Shown piece after piece: positions 31,700-38,749 of a stretch of 64,000 nt of DNA; positions within the stretch are counted from its first letter, which is position 1; each line of letters starts with the position of its first letter. The position numbers and the translations under genes are program-made. The stretch spans positions 97,242 to 161,241 of the forward strand of contig JADJUP010000029.1 of NCBI GenBank assembly GCA_016716965.1. Direction: 5' to 3'. The notes under the pieces are model-generated. The model saw only the letters and a list, made by a program, of their open reading frames with translations. It did no database searches and was not told the DNA's origin. This stretch comes from Sulfuritalea sp. GTDB taxonomy: Bacteria > Pseudomonadota > Gammaproteobacteria > Burkholderiales > Rhodocyclaceae.

Positions 31700-32350
31700 C
31701 TACTTTTGCGCTACCGGCCCGTCGACGCCGATGATCTTGATCCTCGTGCGAGCCTTCTCGGCCGCTTCCTGGCTGGGAAAGGGGCCGGCACGAACGCGGG
31801 TGCGCTGTCCCTGCGGCGATTCATACTTTTCGGAATATGCCGGAACGCCGATCCCCTTCAGCTTGCCCAGCAGGAGCTTGACGTTGCCGGCCTCCTTGTA
31901 TGCGCCGAGTTGCACGATCCACTGGCCGGAAGTATCAGCCGATGGTCTGGGCGCAGGTTCGGATGCCTTGGCAGGCGTCGCTGGCTTTGCGGAAACCTTG
32001 TCAGGAGGTGCCGCAGGTGCGGCAGAAGGCTTTGCCGCCGGCGCAGCAACGACCGCGGCCGGGCCGGTAGCATTGATTTTGGGCGCCGGATCTGCGGCAG
32101 GGCGGGGTTCGGGTGCCGGCATTGGCGACGCGGCAGGCTTGCCGGGCAACACCTTCGAGGCCAATCCCGTCGCGTCCTGGCTCGGGATGCGCACTTGAAT
32201 GTCCTGGCTCGCGGGACGAGGTTCGCGATCCATGACCATCGGCAGCACGATCACGGCCAGCAGCGCCAGCGCGACGGCGCCGACGAGGCGACGGCGAGCG
32301 CGCTTTTTCAGCTGCAGATCTGCATCAGGCGATGTGTCTTTTTCCGCCAT
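31700..32350 (-). CDS. SPOR-domain membrane protein (DedD-like)
   Basis: This 216-residue bitopic protein has a cationic cytosolic N-terminus, one TM helix RLVGAVALALLAVIVLPMVM (about residues 21-40) and a long Pro/Ala-rich periplasmic linker. The C-terminal SPOR domain (about 140-216) is WIVQLGAYKEAGNVKLLLGK through RTRVRAGPFPSQEAAEKAR. SPOR domains bind denuded septal peptidoglycan, so a role at cell division is likely. Its position between folC and cvpA matches dedD in E. coli. Confidence 0.87.
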   Translation of the reverse strand: MAEKDTSPDADLQLKKRARRRLVGAVALALLAVIVLPMVMDREPRPASQDIQVRIPSQDATGLASKVLPGKPAASPMPAPEPRPAADPAPKINATGPAAVVAAPAAKPSAAPAAPPDKVSAKPATPAKASEPAPRPSADTSGQWIVQLGAYKEAGNVKLLLGKLKGIGVPAYSEKYESPQGQRTRVRAGPFPSQEAAEKARTRIKIIGVDGPVAQK

Positions 32351-32364
32351 CGTGGTTAGGCGTT

Positions 32365-33654
32365 TTACCTCGAGCGGCCAAGCGCATGCAGGGCCGCAGC
32401 GACAGTGAGGAAGGATCCGAAGGCAAGAATTCTATCATCTTCGCCTGCGTTCTCTTGCGCGTAAGCCAACGCTGCCGCCGGCGTCGCGAAGCTCGCGGCA
32501 ACCTTCATCCCGCGGGATTCCAGCCGCGCCGACAAAGAGTCGGCGCTGGCCGCACGGCGCCCATCAAGTGCGCAGGGCAGCCAATGCGTGACCCGCTCGC
32601 CCAGCGCGTCGATCACGCCCTCGATGTCCTTGTCGGCAAGCATGCCGAACACTGCCCAGGTATTGCGGTGGAAGCCCTGGTCGCCCAGATTTGCGGCCAG
32701 CACGCGCGCGGCCTGCGGATTGTGTGCGACATCGAGCACCACCAACGGCCGTCCCGGCAATACCTGGAAGCGCCCCGCCAGTTCGACTTCGCCCAGACCC
32801 TGACGGATGTCCTTCATCGCCACCGGCAACACCTGATGCAGCGCATCGAGCGCCGCCAGCGCGCAAGCAGCGTTGGCCAACTGGCGTTCTCCGCGCAGTG
32901 CCGGAAAGGCAAGCCCGCCGCGGCGCGTGACACCACTGCCGCCAGCCGCCGGCCCCCAGTACAGCCATTGCTGCTCCTGGCGCTGATAGCCGAATTCCCG
33001 CCCCATCACCTGCAGCCCGGCGCCGACCGTGGCGGCATGATCCAGCAGGGACTGCGGCGGCCGCGCATCGCCGCAGATCGCAGCAACGCGCGTGCGAAAA
33101 ATCCCCGCCTTTTCCCGACCGATGGCCTCGCGATCCGCGCCGAGGAACTCCATGTGGTCGAGATCGATGCCGGTGACGATGGTGCAGGCCGGTTCGTAAA
33201 TGTTGGTGGCATCAAGCCGGCCGCCAAGGCCTACTTCGAGGATCACGACATCGACGGCGGCCGCGGCGAACACCTCCCATGCCGCCAGCGTGCCGAACTC
33301 GAAGTAGGTCAGGGCAGCGTCACCACGGGCACTCTCGACACGCTCGAAGGCGCTGCACAGGCTGGCGTCAGACGCCGCGACGCCATTGAGGCGCACGCGT
33401 TCGTTGTAATGCAACAGGTGGGGCGAGGTGTAGAGCCCGACGCGGTAGCCGGCGGCGAGCAGGATGTGCTCCAGCATGGCGCAGGTCGAGCCCTTGCCAT
33501 TGGTGCCGCCGACCAGGATTACCGGACTGGATTCGCGCTGGCCCAGCCGCGCCTTGACGGCGGCGACCCGCTCGAGGCCCAACTCGATGCCCGCGCTGCC
33601 GCGCGGATGCAGCGCCTCGATCCGCGCCAGCCAGCCATCGAGCCCCAATGGCAT
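32365..33654 (-). CDS. folC: Bifunctional dihydrofolate/tetrahydrofolate (folylpolyglutamate) synthase
   Basis: This Mur-ligase-fold enzyme adds glutamate to dihydropteroate and to folates. The 429-residue product has the P-loop VGGTNGKGSTCAMLE and the folate loop GLYTSPHLLHYNERVRLNG. Further motifs are FEFGTLAAWEVF, LEVGLGGRLDATN and, in the C-terminal domain, DVAHNPQAARVLA. Its ATG overlaps the accD stop by one base (TGATG). Confidence 0.95.
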   Translation of the reverse strand: MPLGLDGWLARIEALHPRGSAGIELGLERVAAVKARLGQRESSPVILVGGTNGKGSTCAMLEHILLAAGYRVGLYTSPHLLHYNERVRLNGVAASDASLCSAFERVESARGDAALTYFEFGTLAAWEVFAAAAVDVVILEVGLGGRLDATNIYEPACTIVTGIDLDHMEFLGADREAIGREKAGIFRTRVAAICGDARPPQSLLDHAATVGAGLQVMGREFGYQRQEQQWLYWGPAAGGSGVTRRGGLAFPALRGERQLANAACALAALDALHQVLPVAMKDIRQGLGEVELAGRFQVLPGRPLVVLDVAHNPQAARVLAANLGDQGFHRNTWAVFGMLADKDIEGVIDALGERVTHWLPCALDGRRAASADSLSARLESRGMKVAASFATPAAALAYAQENAGEDDRILAFGSFLTVAAALHALGRSR

Positions 33655-34514
33655 CAGACCGCGGGAACGCGTTGCAGCAGGGTCAGCAGCGAGGCCAGTC
33701 GATCCCTCAGTTCGCGGCGATCGACGATCATGTCGATCGCGCCCTTTTCCAGCAGGAACTCGGCACGCTGAAAGCCTTCAGGCAGGGTTTCCCTCACCGT
33801 CTGTTCGATCACGCGCGGACCGGCGAAGCCGATCAGGGCGCCCGGCTCGGCGATGACGACGTCACCGACGAAGGCGAAGGACGCCGAAACACCGCCCATC
33901 GTCGGATCGGTCAGCAGCGTGATGAACGGCAACTGGTGGTGCGCCAGTTGCGTCACGGCCGCCGTGGTCTTGGCCATTTGCATCAGGGAGAACAGGCCTT
34001 CCTGCATGCGCGCGCCGCCCGAAGCCGTGATGCAGATGAAGGGCGCCTGCAACTCGATCGCCGCCTTGACCCCGCGCACGAAGCGCTCGCCGACCACCGC
34101 CCCCATAGAACCGCCGAGGAACTCGAATTCGAAGCAGGCGATCACCACCGGCACGGTCTTGATCGCGCCCTGCATGACCACCATGGCATCGGCCTCGTCC
34201 GTATCTTCGTTCGCCGCCGCCAGGCGATCGACATAGCGCCGGCTGTCCTTGAACTTGAGCGGGTCCATCGGCAGCACTTCGGCGCCGATCTCGAAACGCC
34301 CCTCGGGATCGAGCAGCGCATCGAGCCGGACGCGTGCGCGCAAGCGCAGGTGGTGCGAGCACTTGGGGCAGACGTTCTGGTTGTTTTCAAGGTCGGAACT
34401 GTAGAGCACCGCTTCGCAGGCCGGGCACTTGGCCCACAGGCCCTCGGGAATGGACTTGCGTACGCCTTCCGAGCGCTTGATCTTCGGCGGCAATAGTTTC
34501 TGGAGCCAGCTCAT
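33654..34514 (-). CDS. accD: Acetyl-CoA carboxylase carboxyltransferase subunit beta
   Basis: This is the zinc-ribbon subunit of the carboxyltransferase that makes malonyl-CoA for fatty acid synthesis. The 286-residue product starts MSWLQKLLPPKIKRSEG. The zinc cysteines are CPAC and CPKC in residues about 29-51, followed by the crotonase-like domain with ITASGGARMQEGLFSLMQMA and LTDPTMGGVSASFA. The ATG at 34514 is preferred over an in-frame start at 34649, whose 45 extra residues are read from a palindromic spacer element. GGAGG for this start lies within that element. Confidence 0.95.
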   Translation of the reverse strand: MSWLQKLLPPKIKRSEGVRKSIPEGLWAKCPACEAVLYSSDLENNQNVCPKCSHHLRLRARVRLDALLDPEGRFEIGAEVLPMDPLKFKDSRRYVDRLAAANEDTDEADAMVVMQGAIKTVPVVIACFEFEFLGGSMGAVVGERFVRGVKAAIELQAPFICITASGGARMQEGLFSLMQMAKTTAAVTQLAHHQLPFITLLTDPTMGGVSASFAFVGDVVIAEPGALIGFAGPRVIEQTVRETLPEGFQRAEFLLEKGAIDMIVDRRELRDRLASLLTLLQRVPAV

Positions 34515-34515
34515 G

Positions 34516-34602
34516 GTCCCTCCGCAGGGCCGCCCCAAGGAGGGACAGCCAAAGGATACGGAGCGCAGCGAACCCGTATCACCCCCTTCCGTGGGAAGGG
34601 GG
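34516..34602. repeat. Triple-palindrome extragenic element overlapping the accD ribosome site
   Basis: Three inverted repeats follow one another in the trpA-accD spacer: GTCCCTCC/GGAGGGAC (34516-34523 and 34539-34546), GATACGG/CCGTATC (34555-34561 and 34574-34580), and CCCCCTTCC/GGAAGGGGG (34582-34590 and 34594-34602, loop GTG). On the transcribed strand the first stem carries the GGAGG that precedes the accD ATG. It looks like a REP-type intergenic element. Confidence 0.65.
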
Positions 34603-34617
34603 AGGGGGGAAAGGTCC

Positions 34618-35439
34618 TCATACTGCAACTCCTTGTTTGGTGGCGGCATCCATCGCCGCGCGTATGCCCGAAAGGAATCCCTGCACGCGCGCCGCGGCCT
34701 CGCCTGCCGGGGAATTCTCGATTTCTTCGATGATGCGGCTGCCGATCACCACGGCGTCGGCCACCGTCGCGATGCGTGCCGCCGTGGCGCCATCGCGGAT
34801 GCCGAAACCGACGCCGACCGGCATGCCGACCTGCGCACGAATCAGCGGAATGCGTGCCGCCACCTCGTCGAGGTCGAGCGTGGCGGAACCCGTGACGCCC
34901 TTGATCGACACGTAATAGATGTAGCCGGCGCCGAACTGCGCCACCTCGCCGAAGCGCTTCGCGGTGGATGTCGGTGCCAGCAGGAAGATCGGATCGATCT
35001 GCACGCGCTTCATCGCCGCGGCGAATCCGGCGCACTCTTCTGGCGGATAGTCGACCACCAGCACGCCGTCGACGCCGGCCTCGTGCGCGTCGGCCGCGAA
35101 GGCGTCGACACCGTAGGCTTCCACCGGATTGGCGTAGCCCATCAGCACGATCGGCGTCGCGGCGTTCTCGCGGCGGAAATCCCGCACCAGACCCAGCACC
35201 CGGCGCAGGCTCATGCCATGCGCTAGCGCGCGCTCCGAGGCGCGCTGTATCGTGGGCCCATCGGCCATCGGATCCGAAAACGGCACGCCGAGCTCGATGA
35301 TGTCGGCGCCGCCGGCAACCAGCGCGCGCATCAGCGGCAGGGTCTGGTCGGGATGCGGATCGCCGGCGGTGATGAAGGGAATCAGCGCCTTGCGGCCTTG
35401 GGCGGCCAGTGCCGCAAACGTAGTGGAGATGCGTGACAT
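34618..35439 (-). CDS. trpA: Tryptophan synthase alpha subunit
   Basis: This subunit cleaves indole-3-glycerol phosphate to indole, which passes to TrpB. The 273-residue product begins MSRISTTFAALAAQGRKALI. It has the catalytic Glu in ADIIELGVPFSDPMADGPTIQ, the conserved PIVLMGYANPVEAYG and the second catalytic Asp region GVLVVDYPPEE. Phosphate-binding glycine motifs are GVGFGIRDG and VIGSRI. It follows trpB by one base. The spacer to accD contains the triple-palindrome element. Confidence 0.96.
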   Translation of the reverse strand: MSRISTTFAALAAQGRKALIPFITAGDPHPDQTLPLMRALVAGGADIIELGVPFSDPMADGPTIQRASERALAHGMSLRRVLGLVRDFRRENAATPIVLMGYANPVEAYGVDAFAADAHEAGVDGVLVVDYPPEECAGFAAAMKRVQIDPIFLLAPTSTAKRFGEVAQFGAGYIYYVSIKGVTGSATLDLDEVAARIPLIRAQVGMPVGVGFGIRDGATAARIATVADAVVIGSRIIEEIENSPAGEAAARVQGFLSGIRAAMDAATKQGVAV

Positions 35440-35440
35440 G

Positions 35441-36652
35441 TCAGAACTGGATGCCGGATTTTTCGGCGACGGTGTGCATGTCCTTGTCGCCGCGTCCGGA
35501 AAGGTTGACCAGCAGGATCTTGTCGGACGACAGCGTCGGCGCCAGTTTTGCGGCATGGGCCAGCGCGTGGCTGGATTCCAGCGCCGGGATGATGCCTTCG
35601 AAATGGCACAGGTCATGGAAGGCCTGCAAGGCCTCGGCATCGGTGATGGTGGCATATTCGGCGCGTCCCGAATCCTTGAGCCAGGCGTGTTCCGGACCGA
35701 CCCCGGGATAATCGAGGCCCGCCGAAATCGAGTGCGTCTCGACCACCTGGCCGTCGGCATCCTGCAGCAGGTAGGTGCGGTTGCCGTGCAGCACGCCCGA
35801 GCGGCCGGCCGTCAGCGATGCCGAATGCTTGCCGGTGTCGAGCCCATGGCCGGCCGCTTCGACGCCGATCAGCTTGACGCCGGGAACCGGGATGTAGGGA
35901 TAGAAGATGCCCATTGCATTGGAGCCGCCGCCGACGCAGGCGATCACCGCGTCCGGCTGGCGGCCGGCGAGCTGCGGCATCTGGGTCTTGCATTCCTCGC
36001 CGATCACCGCCTGGAAATCGCGCACCATCATCGGATACGGATGCGGACCGGCGACGGTGCCGATGATGTAGAAGGTGTTGCCGATGTTGGTCACCCAGTC
36101 GCGCATGGCCTCGTTCAGGGCGTCCTTCAGGGTCTTCGATCCCGATTCGACCGGCACCACGGTGGCGCCGAGCAGCTTCATGCGATAGACGTTCGCCGCC
36201 TGGCGCCTGACATCCTCGGAGCCCATGTAGACCACGCATTCCATGCCGTAGCGCGCGGCCACGGTGGCCGTCGCGACGCCGTGCTGGCCCGCACCGGTTT
36301 CCGCGATCACGCGCGGCTTGCCCATGCGCCGCGCCAGCAGGGCCTGGCCGATGCAGTTGTTGATCTTGTGCGCGCCGGTGTGGTTGAGGTCTTCGCGCTT
36401 GAGGTAGATCTGCGCGCCGCCCAGCAAGCCGGACCAGCGCTTGGCGTGGTAGATCGGACTGGGACGGCCGACATAGTGCTTGAGATCGTATTCGTACTCG
36501 GCGCGAAACTCGGGATCAGCCTGCGCCGCGGCGTAGGCCTCGCGCAGCTCGGCCAGCGCCGGCATCAGCGTTTCGGCGACGAAGATGCCGCCGTAGGGGC
36601 CGAAGTGGCCCGCGGCGTCGGGCATGCTATAGGGAAGGTCCTGCATCTGCAT
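35441..36652 (-). CDS. trpB: Tryptophan synthase beta subunit
   Basis: This PLP enzyme condenses indole with serine to form tryptophan. The 403-residue product has the PLP lysine in KREDLNHTGAHKINN, the active-site ETGAGQHGVATA, CVGGGSNAMGIFYPYI for cofactor phosphate, and HSISAGLDYPGVGPEH. The ATG at 36652 is chosen because GGAG lies six bases before it. This places the first 26 bases inside trpF in another frame. A later ATG at 36625 lacks a ribosome site but cannot be excluded. Confidence 0.95.
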   Translation of the reverse strand: MQMQDLPYSMPDAAGHFGPYGGIFVAETLMPALAELREAYAAAQADPEFRAEYEYDLKHYVGRPSPIYHAKRWSGLLGGAQIYLKREDLNHTGAHKINNCIGQALLARRMGKPRVIAETGAGQHGVATATVAARYGMECVVYMGSEDVRRQAANVYRMKLLGATVVPVESGSKTLKDALNEAMRDWVTNIGNTFYIIGTVAGPHPYPMMVRDFQAVIGEECKTQMPQLAGRQPDAVIACVGGGSNAMGIFYPYIPVPGVKLIGVEAAGHGLDTGKHSASLTAGRSGVLHGNRTYLLQDADGQVVETHSISAGLDYPGVGPEHAWLKDSGRAEYATITDAEALQAFHDLCHFEGIIPALESSHALAHAAKLAPTLSSDKILLVNLSGRGDKDMHTVAEKSGIQF

Positions 36653-37271
36653 TTCGCACTCCGGCAACAAAATCGATGATCTTCTGCGCGTCCTTGATGC
36701 CCCGGGCGGATTCCACGCCGCTGCTGACATCCACTGCCCACGGCTGCACGACGCGAACCGCCTCGGCAACGTTGCCCGGATGCAGGCCTCCGGACAGGAT
36801 TACCGGCAGCGGCAGGGACCGCGGAATCAGCGACCAGTCGAAGGTCTTGCCACCCCCGCCGTAGCCGTCGACATGGGCATCCAGCAGCAGTCCGGCGTTG
36901 CCTTCGGCGCCAGCGAACGCGGCCGCGTATTCTAACAAATCGAACCCTGCCCTGACCCGCGCCGCCTTGATCCACGGTCGGCCAAATTGCGCGCAATACC
37001 TGGCATCCTCGTCGCCATGGAACTGCAACAGGTCGAGCGGGACCCTGGCGAGGACATCGCGCACCACCTGCTCCGTTTCATTGACGAAAAGGCCGACCCG
37101 CGTCACAAAGGCAGGCAACTTTGCCGCCAGTTGTGACGCGCGCTGCGTGGTGACATGGCGCGGGCTGGGCGCATAAAAGACGAACCCGAGTGCGTCGGCG
37201 CCTGCGGCGATGGCCACGGCAAGGTCTTCCTCGCGGGTGATGCCGCAAATCTTGATTCGGGTACGCGTCAT
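36627..37271 (-). CDS. trpF: Phosphoribosylanthranilate isomerase
   Basis: This TIM-barrel enzyme performs the Amadori rearrangement in tryptophan synthesis. The 214-residue product starts MTRTRIKICGITREEDLAVA with the catalytic Cys in KICGITR. It has LQFHGDED, the catalytic Asp region GLLLDAHVDGYGGGGKTFDW, ILSGGLHPGNVAEA and AVDVSSGVESARGIKD. It precedes trpB, and trpC is not in the window, so the trp genes are split in this genome. Confidence 0.95.
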   Translation of the reverse strand: MTRTRIKICGITREEDLAVAIAAGADALGFVFYAPSPRHVTTQRASQLAAKLPAFVTRVGLFVNETEQVVRDVLARVPLDLLQFHGDEDARYCAQFGRPWIKAARVRAGFDLLEYAAAFAGAEGNAGLLLDAHVDGYGGGGKTFDWSLIPRSLPLPVILSGGLHPGNVAEAVRVVQPWAVDVSSGVESARGIKDAQKIIDFVAGVRNADAGPSL

Positions 37272-37282
37272 GGGATCCGGCT

Positions 37283-38068
37283 TCAGGGCAGGACCAGCGC
37301 CGTATCGCCGGCGCCGACTTTCAACTTCCAGGCCGGATCATAGTCGACTCCGGCGAAATAAAGCCCGCAGGCCTCGAAGGTCGGCGCCGCGCGAGCCCGG
37401 TCGCGGCCGGCCAGGAGTTCGCCGACCCATGACGGCGGATGCGCTCCCTTGCCCACATAGACCAGCGCCCCGACCAGGTTGCGCACCATGTGGTGCAGGA
37501 AGGCGCTGGCTTCGAAATCGAACACCAGCATATCGCCGCGACGGACCACCGCAGCACGGCGCAGCGTCTTGATCGGCGTCTTTGCCTGGCATTCGACGGC
37601 ACGAAATGCAGAAAAGTCGTGTTCGCCGAGCAGCAATGCCGCCGCCTCGCACATGGCATCCTCCGCGAGGTGGCGGTGAAACCAGCCGACGCGCCGCGCC
37701 ATGAGGCCCGGACGCTCCGGGCGATTGAGCAGGAAGTACCGATAGTGCCGGCCGCGTGCGGAGAACCTCGCGTGGAATTCATCCGGCACCGGTTGCGCCC
37801 AGCGCACCGCAACTCCCTCCGGCAAAAGCGCATTGACGCCTCGAACCCAGGCGCTATTCGGGCGAGGGGCCTGAGTATCGAAGTGAACCACCTGGGCCAA
37901 TGCATGCACGCCGGCATCGGTACGCCCGGCGCAGACCACGCGCGTTGTGGCGTCCGCAATCCGCGAAATCGCTGCCTCCACGGCATCCTGCACCGCACCA
38001 CCGCGGGCCTGCGACTGCCATCCGCAAAAGCGAGAGCCCTCGTATTCGAGCCCGAGCGCGATCCTCAT
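37283..38068 (-). CDS. truA: tRNA pseudouridine(38-40) synthase
   Basis: TruA isomerises uridines 38-40 in the tRNA anticodon stem-loop. The 261-residue product starts MRIALGLEYEGSRFCGWQSQ. The catalytic Asp is in CAGRTDAGVHALAQVVHFD, with RHYRYFLLNRP and FLHHMVRNLVGALVYVG further on. Its last residues KVGAGDTALVLP are encoded by a copy of the interspersed 23-bp repeat (37299-37321). This tail is not expected for the family and looks like an acquired C-terminal extension. The ATG overlaps the stop of the upstream membrane protein in ATGA. Confidence 0.95.
   Translation of the reverse strand: MRIALGLEYEGSRFCGWQSQARGGAVQDAVEAAISRIADATTRVVCAGRTDAGVHALAQVVHFDTQAPRPNSAWVRGVNALLPEGVAVRWAQPVPDEFHARFSARGRHYRYFLLNRPERPGLMARRVGWFHRHLAEDAMCEAAALLLGEHDFSAFRAVECQAKTPIKTLRRAAVVRRGDMLVFDFEASAFLHHMVRNLVGALVYVGKGAHPPSWVGELLAGRDRARAAPTFEACGLYFAGVDYDPAWKLKVGAGDTALVLP
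37299..37321 (-). repeat. Interspersed 23-bp repeat, copy 3 (C-terminus of truA)
   Basis: On the minus strand it reads AAAGTCGGCG...ATACGGC, an exact consensus copy. It codes KVGAGDTA at the end of TruA. Confidence 0.6.
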
Positions 38069-38670
38069 GCAAACCACGCGAGCACGAACAAGGCCCCGGT
38101 CAAACAACCCAGCACGGCATCGGCCGGTCCCCAGGAAGCCGCCGGAAGGGAGAGCGTGGATACCGCACCGTCGGCGCCACTGACTGGGCCCCGACGCGAC
38201 GCCTCGACCTGCTCCAGGGTCAGCGCGAGTCGAACCGCAATCCGGTCCGGCGACCGCTTGAAGCAACCAAACGGAGCAAGCAAGGAACGCAGGCCGGCAA
38301 CAAGTTGCGGAGGCGAGAGGGACGTCAGCAGGCCCGCCACCACCGAAATTGCCACGAGCAGGTAAGCCAGGTTCTTTGCCGCGAGTTGGAGGCCCTCCTG
38401 CGTGGCCCCGGGCAGCGGCGTCAACAGTGTTCCCGGCGTCAGCCATCCGAACAGGATCACGATGGTCAGCAGCAGCCAGCGGCTGCGTCGGACCAACTTG
38501 AGGAAGTGCTCCCGAGCCGCAACCAGCGCCAGCATCATAAGGATCGAACATGCAAAGGCGAGTTGCCCGCCTTCACGCGACGAGGCGGCTACAAGCAGTG
38601 CGGTACAGAACAGGATCAGGCTCGCGGGGTGAGGCGTCCGGTTTGCGGCCCACGGGGCCGGGGAGGACAT
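38065..38670 (-). CDS. EcfT/CbiQ-like membrane protein
   Basis: The product of about 201 residues has four to five hydrophobic segments, including PHPASLILFCTALLVAASSREGG, FACSILMMLALVAA, WLLLTIVILFGWLTPG and NLAYLLVAISVVAGLL. A cytoplasmic segment RLALTLEQVEASRRG resembles the coupling region of energy-coupling-factor T components. No EcfA ATPase or S component is nearby, so if it is an ECF component it would pair with proteins encoded elsewhere. The ATG at 38670 is a best guess, as the frame is open further upstream. The stop overlaps the truA start in ATGA. Confidence 0.55.
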   Translation of the reverse strand: MSSPAPWAANRTPHPASLILFCTALLVAASSREGGQLAFACSILMMLALVAAREHFLKLVRRSRWLLLTIVILFGWLTPGTLLTPLPGATQEGLQLAAKNLAYLLVAISVVAGLLTSLSPPQLVAGLRSLLAPFGCFKRSPDRIAVRLALTLEQVEASRRGPVSGADGAVSTLSLPAASWGPADAVLGCLTGALFVLAWFA

Positions 38671-38749
38671 CGCTGATGGCGACTGCCCCTTACCCCCGGA
38701 ATTCACGGAAACATTTTCTCCCGGCACACTCGTGCCGGGAGGATGTCGG

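Noticed and set aside
32527..32549. Repeat-like string in folC
   Set aside because: Several mismatches in the variable centre and no reason to place it in the family.
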